DNA of 6,931 nt, taken from contig PWQF01000209.1 in NCBI GenBank assembly GCA_003556865.1, forward strand, positions 1-6,931, written 5' to 3'. This document shows, piece by piece, positions 1-6,789 of this stretch. Source of the DNA: Elusimicrobiota bacterium (lineage in GTDB: Bacteria; CG03; SLGR01; PWQF01). The translations under genes and the position numbers were made by a program. The notes under the pieces are model-generated. The model saw only the letters and a list, made by a program, of their open reading frames with translations. It made no database searches and was not told the DNA's origin. Positions within the stretch are counted from its first letter, which is position 1. Each line of letters begins with the position of its first letter.

Positions 1-928
1 GCCAGCCCGAACCAATTTTAATTCGTTTGCTGCATCCACTCCCCCTTATTAGTTGGCAGGCACTGTTTAAGCTTCTAAAATCCATTTTTACCGGAGCAGT
101 CTTCATTAATATACGGCGTATTAAAAAATCATTATAACTTAAAATCTTTTTTAATTCAATAATTACGCTGTTTTTTTTTCTTGTTTTTTTTATATTTTTA
201 AGCGCTTTTTGAACCTCCCGGTCTATAAATTCATTTTCCTGGACAAATATTTGAGATGAGGCAAAAATATTCTTTTCAAGTGAGGGATTTATTTTTTTTA
301 ATTCCGGTATGACCCTGTTTCTTATCAGGTTCCGGGGTATAGAGTTATTTAAGTTGCTTTCATCTTCCCTGTAGGCTATTTTATTATCTTCAAGGTATTT
401 TATTACATCCCCGGAAGTAAGGCCAAGCAATGGCCTGTATATTTCCCATCCTGAATTGAGTCGTCGCCGGGCAGGTATTCCCCGGAGCCCTTTCAGTCCG
501 GTGCCTTTTACCATTCGAAAAAGAAGGGTTTCAGCCTGATCGCTGCAGGTATGAGCAGTAAGAATAACCCCTTTTTCTTTTTTTGTGCTGCAGTAATTTT
601 CCAGGGCTTCATACCTTAAAAAGCGGGCTGCCTCTTCTGTGGATAAACTTTTTCTCTGAACCAGCTGTTTTACTTTAAGCTTAAAAACCTTACAGGTCAG
701 GTTTAATCTTACAGCCAAATTTTGCACAAATTCCTGATCCAGAGATGCTTTTTTCCTCAACCCGTGATTAAAATGAACAATTTCCGGGGAAGTTTTAAAA
801 TCTTTTAGCCTTTTAGACAAAACTTCCGCCATATATACAGAATCTTTTCCGCCGGATACGCAAAGGATGTGAGGCTGGGAGTAGTTTAAGTTATTTGGAA
901 ATGACCCGGGTGGGGAAAAATCCAGCAA
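1..928 (-). CDS. tilS: tRNA(Ile)-lysidine synthase TilS, N-terminal part (3' end beyond window)
   Basis: TilS attaches lysine to C34 of the CAU anticodon of tRNA-Ile2 using ATP, so that the tRNA reads AUA and is charged with Ile; it acts in the cytoplasm. Translation is open from 928 to the window edge (309 codons). Seen in order: the PP-loop ATP-binding motif SGGKDS at residues 25-30, the family motif HFNHGLR at 52-58, EEAARFLRY at 98-106, AH(TCS)DQAET at 126-134, KGTGLKGLRGIP at 141-152, RPLL at 165-168, and ESN followed by PRNLIRNRVIPEL at about 190-210. The C-terminal TilS domain lies outside. No ATG precedes the PP-loop. The only plausible start after the in-frame stop is the TTG at 928, which has GGAG ten bases upstream and lies 4 nt after the lipoprotein stop, suggesting translational coupling. 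Odd: the usual DDQ of the H-x-x-DDQ-x-ET motif reads SDQ here. The family assignment is firm; the start is inferred. Confidence 0.95.
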   Translation of the reverse strand, partial: MLDFSPPGSFPNNLNYSQPHILCVSGGKDSVYMAEVLSKRLKDFKTSPEIVHFNHGLRKKASLDQEFVQNLAVRLNLTCKVFKLKVKQLVQRKSLSTEEAARFLRYEALENYCSTKKEKGVILTAHTCSDQAETLLFRMVKGTGLKGLRGIPARRRLNSGWEIYRPLLGLTSGDVIKYLEDNKIAYREDESNLNNSIPRNLIRNRVIPELKKINPSLEKNIFASSQIFVQENEFIDREVQKALKNIKKTRKKNSVIIELKKILSYNDFLIRRILMKTAPVKMDFRSLNSACQLIRGSGCSKRIKIGSGW

Positions 929-932
929 TTTT

Positions 933-1430
933 TTATTGCTCCAGCTTTTCTGATATACCGAAAAGCCCCTTTATCCTCCACCCCCTTCTTTCCCTTATCA
1001 TTTTTATATCTTTTTCAAAATCCTCTACTTCCAGAAGAGCCTCCTCCGGAGAAAGTTTTTTTATATTGTATTCCGAATCCAAAGAAGGACCGGCCGGAAC
1101 TACTGCTTTCCCAAAAATATATGCCTTTCTTTTTGTGCGGTACAAATGCCTGTATATATCTTCTTCCACCTCAACTCCGTCAAGCTCCTTAAGTCTTTCA
1201 AAGTTTCGGCTAAACCACCTCCTATCTGTCCGGCTAAAACAGTTTATAGCCCGGCGGTAAGAGCGATGATCGGCAACAATGCTTAAAGTGGCAGAATGGC
1301 GCAGGTATGACTCATAGGTGGACTCCGGGGTAGAATAATCCGCAAGATCCTCCAACCCGCATCCTCCCGCAAGGTTCAGGGACGCAAAAACTGTTAACAT
1401 CAGCATCATTTTCATAAAGTTAAAAAACAA
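933..1430 (-). CDS. small predicted lipoprotein of unknown function
   Basis: I do not recognise the family. The N-terminus has a hydrophobic stretch (MMLMLTVFASLNLAGG) ending in a Cys, with a lipobox-like LAGGC, so the mature protein is predicted to be lipid-anchored outside the cytoplasmic membrane. The box is imperfect (A at -3, with L at -4). The mature part, about 140 residues, is highly charged; it opens with TPESTYESYL and ends with RERRGWRIKGLFGI, a layout that faintly recalls small NTF2-like extracytoplasmic proteins, but I would not assign it. The start is uncertain. The TTG at 1430 has GGAG ten bases upstream and is chosen; the ATG at 1415 gives a tighter signal peptide but has no SD; the GTG at 1484 is 13 nt from the tRNA end and also lacks an SD. 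The stop is 4 nt before the tilS start, so the two are probably co-translated. Real gene: very likely. Function: unknown. Confidence 0.75.
   Translation of the reverse strand: MFFNFMKMMLMLTVFASLNLAGGCGLEDLADYSTPESTYESYLRHSATLSIVADHRSYRRAINCFSRTDRRWFSRNFERLKELDGVEVEEDIYRHLYRTKRKAYIFGKAVVPAGPSLDSEYNIKKLSPEEALLEVEDFEKDIKMIRERRGWRIKGLFGISEKLEQ
939..942 (-). promoter_or_regulatory. Shine-Dalgarno GGAG for tilS TTG start
   Basis: GGAG sits inside the last sense codons of the upstream lipoprotein gene, ten nucleotides before the TTG at 928-926. It is the only SD-like sequence near any possible tilS start and is the main reason for choosing that start. The spacing is at the long end of the usual range. 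Confidence 0.5.
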
Positions 1431-1440
1431 ATATTTTTTA

Positions 1441-1444
1441 CTCC
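1441..1444 (-). promoter_or_regulatory. Shine-Dalgarno GGAG for the lipoprotein TTG start
   Basis: GGAG is placed ten nucleotides before the TTG at 1430-1428. No similar sequence lies 5-12 bases before the alternative ATG (1415) or GTG (1484), so it favours the TTG. The same motif and spacing occurs at tilS. Confidence 0.4.
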
Positions 1445-1497
1445 GGATTATTTTTCGGGCGCACAAAGTCGGTGTACTTATCACAATAGACCATAGT

Positions 1498-1574
1498 TGG
1501 TAGCGGAGGAGGGACTTGAACCCCCGACACGCGGATTATGATTCCGCTGCTCTGACCAGCTGAGCTACTCCGCC
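1498..1574 (-). tRNA. tRNA-Met (anticodon CAT), elongator type
   Basis: A full 77-nt cloverleaf including an encoded CCA. The acceptor stem GGCGGAG pairs with CTCCGCT (G1:U72 wobble), the discriminator is A73, the D-arm is GCTC/GAGC, the anticodon stem GCGGA/TCCGC encloses the loop ATCATAA, and the T-arm GGGGG/CCCTC encloses TTCAAGT. The anticodon CAT is at 1538-1540. CAU could mean initiator Met, elongator Met or Ile2 (the TilS substrate). The G1:U72 pair, GGCGG acceptor and overall sequence match Gram-positive-type elongator tRNA-Met as I recall it. The G4:C69 and G5:C68 pairs are the opposite of the C4:G69 and C5:G68 pairs of known Ile2 tRNAs. There are no three G:C pairs above the anticodon loop as in the initiator. 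Detection is certain; the Met versus Ile2 call is about 80% sure. Confidence 0.93.
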
Positions 1575-1594
1575 AATTTATGATTATTGATAGA

Positions 1595-1623
1595 TTTATA
1601 GTAAATTAATGTCTTTTTTTCAA
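1595..1623 (-). promoter_or_regulatory. sigma70-type promoter of the tRNA gene
   Basis: A -35 box TTGAAA (1623-1618, 5 of 6 to consensus) and a -10 box TATAAA (1600-1595, 5 of 6) are separated by exactly 17 nt. The expected transcription start is near 1588, giving a short tRNA 5' leader of about 14 nt. Since I see no terminator after the tRNA, this promoter may also serve the lipoprotein gene and tilS. Confidence 0.75.
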
Positions 1624-1642
1624 ATACACCCCTAAATAAGAA

Positions 1643-1670
1643 CATATATTAAGAAAGATATATTAAGAAA
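1643..1670. repeat. two-copy 14-bp AT-rich tandem repeat
   Basis: Two adjacent copies of (C/G)ATATATTAAGAAA at 1643-1656 and 1657-1670, differing only in the first base. They lie in the 107-nt gap between the cyclophilin-like gene and the tRNA, about 20 bases upstream of the tRNA promoter -35 box. They could act as an upstream AT-rich promoter element or be a simple slippage duplication; no protein site is recognised. Confidence 0.6.
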
Positions 1671-1681
1671 ATTAATACTTA

Positions 1682-2053
1682 TTATAACTTATGCACTCTG
1701 ACTGTAGTCGATGATTTTATTTTTTTAAACCCCTGACAACCTTCACTAAGCTTACCAAAAACATTAACACCACTCGCCGGCCGGATTTCGTCTCCGCGGG
1801 AAAGAGGGGTGGGACCGAAAAAGATACAGAAGGCACCGCCGGTGGGCCAGTATCCCAGGTCTCCCTTATTTACTGTTTCTTTAGGATTTTCAGGGGGAAT
1901 TTTATGTGGAATATAAAAATAAAGCTCCTCTCCCCACAAAATACCTTCACCTGAAATTGGAAGTATTTTTTCTATTTCCCTGGCTGTAGAAGTGTTGTTT
2001 AACACTGCTTCAATTTCAACTTCCTGAAGCTTAATAAGTATTCTACATCCCAT
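1682..2053 (-). CDS. cyclophilin-like fold protein (TM1367/COG2164-type)
   Basis: A 123-residue protein of the small cyclophilin-like family whose structural example is Thermotoga TM1367. The family has the cyclophilin beta-barrel, but prolyl isomerase activity is not established and the role is unknown. Family landmarks seen: WGEELYFYIP at about 40-49, ENPKETV then KGDLGYWPTGGAFCIFFGPTP at about 55-83, and IRPASGVNVFGKL at about 90-102. Full length; no signal peptide, so cytoplasmic. The ATG at 2053 has AAAGG eight bases upstream, overlapping the stop codon of the glycosylase gene, and the gap is only 11 nt, so the two are co-transcribed and probably coupled. It is the last gene of the block. 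The same family is frequent in anaerobes and archaea. Confidence 0.9.
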   Translation of the reverse strand: MGCRILIKLQEVEIEAVLNNTSTAREIEKILPISGEGILWGEELYFYIPHKIPPENPKETVNKGDLGYWPTGGAFCIFFGPTPLSRGDEIRPASGVNVFGKLSEGCQGFKKIKSSTTVRVHKL

Positions 2054-2061
2054 ACTTAACG

Positions 2062-2066
2062 CCTTT
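2062..2066 (-). promoter_or_regulatory. Shine-Dalgarno AAAGG for the cyclophilin-like gene
   Basis: AAAGG ends eight nucleotides before the ATG at 2053 and overlaps the stop codon of the preceding glycosylase gene, which fixes the start and suggests coupled translation. Confidence 0.65.
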
Positions 2067-2697
2067 ACTTAAAAAAATATCCGGTCTGACGGTACCAGAA
2101 GACCATATCCAGTGCTGCCATCGGTATCTCAATGCCGCTGGAAAATTGCTTCATTTTCTTTTCTATGGATAAATATTTTTTAGAGGAAATAGAAGCGGGG
2201 ACCTCTTTTATTACTCCGCATGACTTAAGCGATTTAAGTATATGCCTGTAAAGTATGGCTATTTCTGAACCTCTACCTATATTCCTTAAAAAATGACTGG
2301 ACTCTTTAAATCCGTAACCCTTTATTTTTTTTATTAATCTATCTCTTAGTTTAAAAATATTTTTTTCACTTAAAAATTCCCTAATACAAATTTTTCCATT
2401 CCGGGTGAAATTTTCCCTGGCGGCAATTATATATGAAGCTTTATTGTTGGGAAATCTTACTCCTTTAAGATATTTTCTTATTTCCTGCTTGCTGCCTCTA
2501 TAAAGAATTGAATCTTTTTTTAATTTTCTTATGGCCTCGTGGGCCTTAAGCGCCTTACTTTGAGGAGTAAGTATACAAAAGCACATCTCAGCAAAAATTT
2601 CTTCTTGAGAAGCCTTCCCTGCCTTCCTGAATTCTTCCAGACGTGACTTTATTTCATCTTTATGTTTCTTATAAATTCCCTGTATTTCTTTCTTCAT
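2065..2697 (-). CDS. N-glycosylase/DNA lyase, Ogg2 family (8-oxoguanine repair), catalytic Asp replaced
   Basis: A 210-residue protein of the Ogg2 branch of HhH-GPD DNA glycosylases (TM1821/MjaOgg type, usually about 205-210 aa). These remove 8-oxoguanine from DNA and nick the strand by beta-elimination. Seen: the N-terminal family motif CFCILTPQSKA at 39-49; the helix-hairpin-helix IKKIKGYGFKESSHFLRNIG at 122-141 with the Schiff-base Lys as K131; and the C-terminal FWYRQTGYFFK typical of the family. Odd: the catalytic Asp, expected in a D-R-H-I context 18-20 residues after the Lys, is Tyr150 (YRHIL; codon TAC, one base from GAC), while the following R-H-I is intact. The frame is otherwise undamaged. 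Start: ATG at 2697, overlapping the stop of the polyferredoxin gene as ATGA, with AGAAGG just upstream; a longer reading from 2784 would run through that gene and is not supported. The family is firm; activity is doubtful. Confidence 0.92.
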   Translation of the reverse strand: MKKEIQGIYKKHKDEIKSRLEEFRKAGKASQEEIFAEMCFCILTPQSKALKAHEAIRKLKKDSILYRGSKQEIRKYLKGVRFPNNKASYIIAARENFTRNGKICIREFLSEKNIFKLRDRLIKKIKGYGFKESSHFLRNIGRGSEIAILYRHILKSLKSCGVIKEVPASISSKKYLSIEKKMKQFSSGIEIPMAALDMVFWYRQTGYFFK

Positions 2698-4115
2698 AAC
2701 CTTCTGGCGTATACCGGATCCACACGCACCGCCCTTTGAGGACGGGCCGGGCAGGCCTTCTGGCAGGCTCCGCACCCTATGCATAAATCAAAAAGTATTT
2801 CCGGGCCGTCAAATTTTCCTAAACCTCTTTCCACAAGCCCCACGGCATTTCCAGGCACCGGACAGCTGGCTCTGCACCTGAGGCAACGCCCCACATCCTG
2901 CCATGGCAGACACCTGCTGCGCTCCACTTTTGCTTTTCCCAGGGGAAGACTCTGTTTTTCCTTAAGCTCAATGCTGCTAATTGCACCGGTGGGGCATACC
3001 TGTCCACAGCGCCTGCAGTCAAATTTGCATTCTCCCGTTTCCGGGACAAGGTGGGGGGTCCACAAAGAGTTAAAGTTTTTAAACGTTATATCCGGCTGCA
3101 ACCCATTAGTAGGACAATACCTCATGCATTCCCCGCAGCGGATGCATCTATTTAAAAACAATTCTTCTTTAATAGAGCCCGGAGGGCGTATAAGCAGTTT
3201 CTTTCTTTTAGGAGAAAAAATAAGTTTAGAGCTGCAACTCGAAGCTAAGGTTGATAAAGAAAGTGCGCCGACAATCATAAAATTTCTTTTTGAAGAATTT
3301 GTTTCATTTGCGTTATCATTATCGGGTGAAAAAGAAAAAAAAGTAGACCCGGAAGGACATCCGTGCACACAGTTCATACATAAAATACATTCCGTTTTGT
3401 AATAGGAATTGTCTTTTTTTATTGCTCCCGAAGGGCATATAAGATTGCAGGCAGAGCACTTGCTAAGGCAGGCGCTGCACCTAACCTTCCTCCGGTAAGG
3501 GGAGAAAAAGGAAAAAAGAGCAAGAAGGGCACCCAGGGGGCAGAGATTCCGGCACCAGAATCTTCTGGAAAATATACTAAAGAGCATAATAAATACCCAG
3601 AAAGAAATAAAGAGCACAGCATGGTTAAAAGAAAAAGAATAAAAAAGAGGTCTCAGTCCCAAAAAAATAAATCTACTTAATATTGCCAGGGGATCAACAA
3701 TCCAAGACATTTGAAATCCGACAGCTGATGCAGATATAGCAAAAATTAATATAGCATATTTTAGATACCTGAAATATTTTTTTCTTAATTCTTTACGATT
3801 TGAAATCAAATGGGACCTGAGGGCATCAATACAATCTATCATACTGCCGAGAGGACAAACCCATCCGCAGAAATATCTACCCATAAACACTGTAGTTAAA
3901 AGAAAAACAAAAGAAGGAATAAGTATTTTTACAAACTCCCGCGAGGCAAGGGCAACTGAAATTGAAAGGAAAGGATTAATGGCAAAAAACAATTGTACAG
4001 AGGCAAAGAGAAAGGCAGTTAGAAAAAATATCTTAACACCCCACCTAATATAAACTGAGTATTTTTTTTGCTTTTTTACTTTTCCTACCTTATTCGGGCG
4101 GCTTTCATTCTCCAC
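2694..4115 (-). CDS. membrane polyferredoxin, NapH-NapG (MauN-MauM) type fusion
   Basis: A 473-residue iron-sulfur membrane protein, expected to pass electrons from the quinone pool or cytoplasm to a periplasmic acceptor that is not identified. Residues 22-46, 64-82, 118-136 and 163-183 are clear membrane segments; a further hydrophobic stretch is at 138-158. The NapH/NosR-family CxxxCP pairs are C83/C87 and C188/C192. Two ferredoxin-like clusters follow (Cys 213-227, five Cys; 243, 246, 249, 253). Then comes an internal SSKRNF plus hydrophobic segment (275-293) resembling a Tat signal with KR for RR. After it a NapG/MauM-like ferredoxin region has RPPG at 310-313, TPHLVP at 353-358 and four clusters: 324-334, 363-374, 402-418 and 445-455. 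About six 4Fe-4S clusters are possible in the soluble parts. Start: GTG at 4115, the first in-frame start after a TGA; the SD is weak. No nitrate reductase gene is nearby, so a nap symbol is not justified. The end overlaps ogg by 4 nt. Confidence 0.9.
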   Translation of the reverse strand: MENESRPNKVGKVKKQKKYSVYIRWGVKIFFLTAFLFASVQLFFAINPFLSISVALASREFVKILIPSFVFLLTTVFMGRYFCGWVCPLGSMIDCIDALRSHLISNRKELRKKYFRYLKYAILIFAISASAVGFQMSWIVDPLAILSRFIFLGLRPLFYSFSFNHAVLFISFWVFIMLFSIFSRRFWCRNLCPLGALLALFSFFSPYRRKVRCSACLSKCSACNLICPSGAIKKDNSYYKTECILCMNCVHGCPSGSTFFSFSPDNDNANETNSSKRNFMIVGALSLSTLASSCSSKLIFSPKRKKLLIRPPGSIKEELFLNRCIRCGECMRYCPTNGLQPDITFKNFNSLWTPHLVPETGECKFDCRRCGQVCPTGAISSIELKEKQSLPLGKAKVERSRCLPWQDVGRCLRCRASCPVPGNAVGLVERGLGKFDGPEILFDLCIGCGACQKACPARPQRAVRVDPVYARRL

Positions 4116-4176
4116 TTTTTGTTTGTTTAAAATTCATATTCCGCCTTTTGAGTCCATATCTTAAAGGAGGTACTGT

Positions 4177-6750
4177 TTATACCTTTTTAAATGTAAGCTC
4201 TCCCTCTTTTTCATCGATTTTTATACTGTCACCGGGGCGGTATTCCCCAGCTATAATCTTTGAGGAAAAATGATTGGTTATGGTCTTCTGTATCGTTCTC
4301 TTTAAGGGTCGGGCACCGTAAACCGGGTCATATCCCCTTCGGGCAATAAGATCTTTTGCCGGCGGGCTTAAATTTACAGATATATTTTTCTCATTTAAAT
4401 GAGAACGCAGTTCCTCTAGCTGAATATCTACTATGTGCTTAATGTTTTCTTTTGTAAGTCTCTTAAAAATTACTATCTCATCTATTCTGTTTAAAAACTC
4501 AGGCCGAAAGGTGTTTCTTAATTCATCCATTACCCGGCCCTCTTCTGCACCGCTACCTCCAGAAGCTATATGCCGGCTTCCTACGTTAGAAGTCATTATT
4601 ATTATAGAGTTCCTGAAATCTACAGTACGCCCCTGACCGTCAGTAAGTCTTCCATCATCCAGCAGTTGTAAAAGAGAGTTAAACACCTCTGGATGAGCTT
4701 TTTCTATTTCATCAAGAAGTATGACCGAATAAGGCCTTCTGCGAACTACTTCCGTAAGCTGGCCTCCCTCCTCATAACCCACATATCCGGGTGGAGCCCC
4801 TATAAGGCGGGAAACTGAATGCTTTTCCATATATTCACTCATATCTAACCTGACTAAAGCCTTTTCATCATCGAAAAGGAATTCGGCCAGTCTTCGGGCG
4901 AGTTCGGTTTTACCGACCCCTGTAGGCCCAAGAAAGATAAAGCTTCCCGTAGGCCTTTCCTGGTCCTGCAGGCCAGCCCGGGAACGCCTGACTGCCTCGG
5001 ATACAAGTGTTAAGGCCTCATCCTGACCCACAACTCTTTCACTAAGCTTATCCTCCATCTTAAGCAGTTTCTGCACTTCACTTTCCATCATCTTGGAAAC
5101 AGGGATGCCTGTCCATTTAGAAACAACTTCAGCTATATCTTCTTCATCTACTTCTTCTTTTAAAAGACGCATATTTTTTTGCAGCGCGGAAAGCTCTTGC
5201 GCTTTGGCTTCAAGTTCTTTTTTCAGAGAAGATATTACACCGTACTTTAACTCCCCGGCTTTTTCAAAGTCAGCACTCCTCTCGGCCTTTTCTAATTCAA
5301 TACGTTTTTTTTCTATTTTATCCTTTATAAAACGTATTTTAAGTATTATATCCCTCTCCCTCTGCCAATGTCCCTTAAGACGAGAAGACTCCTCCTTTAA
5401 GTCTGCCAGCTGGGTTTTTATTTTTTTTAGCCGGGCCTTGGAAGAGTCATCTTTTTCCTTTTTTAAAACTGTTTTTTCTATTTCAAGCTGCCTGGTTTTT
5501 CTTTCTATTTCATCTATTTCCGCAGGCATGGATTCTATTTCAATTTGAAGCCGGCTGGCAGCCTCATCCATAAGATCAATAGCTTTATCCGGAAGAAACC
5601 TGTCGGTAATATATCTGTTTGATAAAACAGAAGCCGCTACCAGTGCAGAATCTTTTATTTTTATACCGTGAAAAACCTCATAGCGCTCTTTAAGCCCCCT
5701 GAGGATAGCTATGGTATCTTCAACATCGGGCTCTTTTATTATTACCTGCTGGAACCTTCTTTCCAGGGCAGGGTCCTTTTCGATATATTTTCTATATTCA
5801 TCCAAAGTAGTAGCCCCTACACACCTCAATTCTCCCCGGGCCAGCGCAGGCTTTAGCATATTTGAAGCATCTACAGCTCCCTCTGAAGCCCCGGCCCCTA
5901 CCACGGTATGCAGTTCATCTATAAACATTATTATCCGGCCTTCGGAGCCGGTTACCTCTTTAAGTACTGCCTTAAGCCTATCTTCAAATTCTCCCCTGTA
6001 TTTGGCCCCAGCCAGCAGAGTCCCCATATCAAGAGCCGTTACCCTCTTGTTTTTCAGAGATTCGGGAACATCGCCCTCCGTTATCCTACGGGCCAGACCT
6101 TCAGCAATGGCGGTCTTTCCCACCCCCGGTTCTCCTATTAAAACCGGATTATTTTTAGTCCTCCTTGAAAGCACCTGCATTACACGCCTTATTTCTTCGT
6201 CCCGACCTATTACCGGATCAAGTTTTCCTTGAGCCGCCAGTTGGGTGAGATCTCTTGTATATTTTTCCAGCGCCCGGTATTTATCTTCTGCATCAGGGTC
6301 CTGCACTCTCTGTCCACCCCTAACATCGGAAATAGCTCTGAGAATTTTTTCCCGGTCCAAGGCGTTTTGACTGAAAAAATCAGCCAGGGCCCCCTCTTTA
6401 AGGTCTGCCATTGAAATAAGTATATGTCCTGAAGAAACAAATTCATCTTTCATCTTAGTTGCTTCACTTAAAGAATCTTTAAGCACTTTATCCAGGCGCG
6501 AGGAGATGTAAACGCTGCCTCCGGAAACACGGGGTCTCTGCTTTAGATCCATATGTATGTTTTCTAAGGCTTCTGAAGGATTCATCTCCAGTTTTTCAAG
6601 AATTGATGAGGCTGGTGAGTCTTCCTGTTCAAGCATCGCTACAAATAAATGCTCAGCATCAATCTCCTGATGCTGCAGATAGGAAGCAAGTTCACCCATT
6701 TTATTTAAAGCCTGCTGCGTTTTTGTTGTGAATTTTTCAGGTCTTATCAT
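4177..6750 (-). CDS. clpB: ATP-dependent disaggregase ClpB
   Basis: A hexameric AAA+ chaperone that, with DnaK, pulls polypeptides out of aggregates after heat or other stress; cytoplasmic. At 857 residues it is complete and equal in length to E. coli ClpB. Domains: Clp N-terminal repeats at about 1-145; AAA-1 with Walker A GEPGVGKT 206-213, Walker B IIMFIDE 273-279, pore-loop KYRG 250-253 and Arg pair 331-332; the coiled-coil middle domain at about 400-530, with the typical [15 protein letters not shown] at 490-504, which separates ClpB from ClpA/ClpC; AAA-2 with Walker A GPTGVGKT 608-615, pore-loop GYVGYE 655-660, Walker B VILLDE 676-681, sensor SN 721-722, and the sensor-2 GAR motif at 812-814. 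Both Walker B Glu residues are present. There is no ClpP-binding IGF-type loop that I can see. The ATG at 6750 has only a weak SD. No CIRCE inverted repeat lies in the 39-nt gap upstream, so any heat control would act farther upstream or through another system. Confidence 0.98.
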   Translation of the reverse strand: MIRPEKFTTKTQQALNKMGELASYLQHQEIDAEHLFVAMLEQEDSPASSILEKLEMNPSEALENIHMDLKQRPRVSGGSVYISSRLDKVLKDSLSEATKMKDEFVSSGHILISMADLKEGALADFFSQNALDREKILRAISDVRGGQRVQDPDAEDKYRALEKYTRDLTQLAAQGKLDPVIGRDEEIRRVMQVLSRRTKNNPVLIGEPGVGKTAIAEGLARRITEGDVPESLKNKRVTALDMGTLLAGAKYRGEFEDRLKAVLKEVTGSEGRIIMFIDELHTVVGAGASEGAVDASNMLKPALARGELRCVGATTLDEYRKYIEKDPALERRFQQVIIKEPDVEDTIAILRGLKERYEVFHGIKIKDSALVAASVLSNRYITDRFLPDKAIDLMDEAASRLQIEIESMPAEIDEIERKTRQLEIEKTVLKKEKDDSSKARLKKIKTQLADLKEESSRLKGHWQRERDIILKIRFIKDKIEKKRIELEKAERSADFEKAGELKYGVISSLKKELEAKAQELSALQKNMRLLKEEVDEEDIAEVVSKWTGIPVSKMMESEVQKLLKMEDKLSERVVGQDEALTLVSEAVRRSRAGLQDQERPTGSFIFLGPTGVGKTELARRLAEFLFDDEKALVRLDMSEYMEKHSVSRLIGAPPGYVGYEEGGQLTEVVRRRPYSVILLDEIEKAHPEVFNSLLQLLDDGRLTDGQGRTVDFRNSIIIMTSNVGSRHIASGGSGAEEGRVMDELRNTFRPEFLNRIDEIVIFKRLTKENIKHIVDIQLEELRSHLNEKNISVNLSPPAKDLIARRGYDPVYGARPLKRTIQKTITNHFSSKIIAGEYRPGDSIKIDEKEGELTFKKV

Positions 6751-6789
6751 AAACTTTTACCAATAAAATATAAGATTCTACTCTACCCG

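Noticed and set aside
895..1260. Open frame on the plus strand across the lipoprotein gene
   Set aside because: It is antisense to a gene with a signal peptide and a coupled downstream gene, has no SD, and its translation looks like low-complexity Ser/Phe shadow sequence.
1431..1497. Possible terminator downstream of the tRNA (GTACA/TGTGC stem)
   Set aside because: Only five weak pairs with a G:U and no following T-run on the minus strand.
2698..2784. N-terminal extension of the glycosylase to 2784
   Set aside because: It would overlap the last 30 codons of the polyferredoxin, whose final 4Fe-4S cluster is real; the ATG at 2697 fits family length and has an SD-like AGAAGG.
2779..3402. Plus-strand open frame across the polyferredoxin
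   Set aside because: Shadow of a gene with clear iron-sulfur motifs; no recognisable domain or start signal.
4105..4137. A 10-codon minus-strand reading frame (MNFKQTKSGE) before the polyferredoxin GTG, with AGGCGG in front
   Set aside because: Could be a leader peptide overlapping the gene start, but it is too short to support and shows no attenuator-like structure.
4163..4174. Near-perfect plus-strand SD (AAAGGAGG) between clpB and the polyferredoxin
   Set aside because: No start codon follows at a suitable distance and no plus-strand coding sequence is present; chance.
5711..6232. Plus-strand open frames inside clpB
   Set aside because: Antisense shadows of the strongly conserved AAA-1 region; no family or SD.
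6751..6789. CIRCE or sigma32-type heat-shock promoter before clpB
   Set aside because: No TTAGCACTC/GAGTGCTAA repeat and no good -35/-10 pair in the 39-nt gap; clpB is more likely transcribed from upstream.
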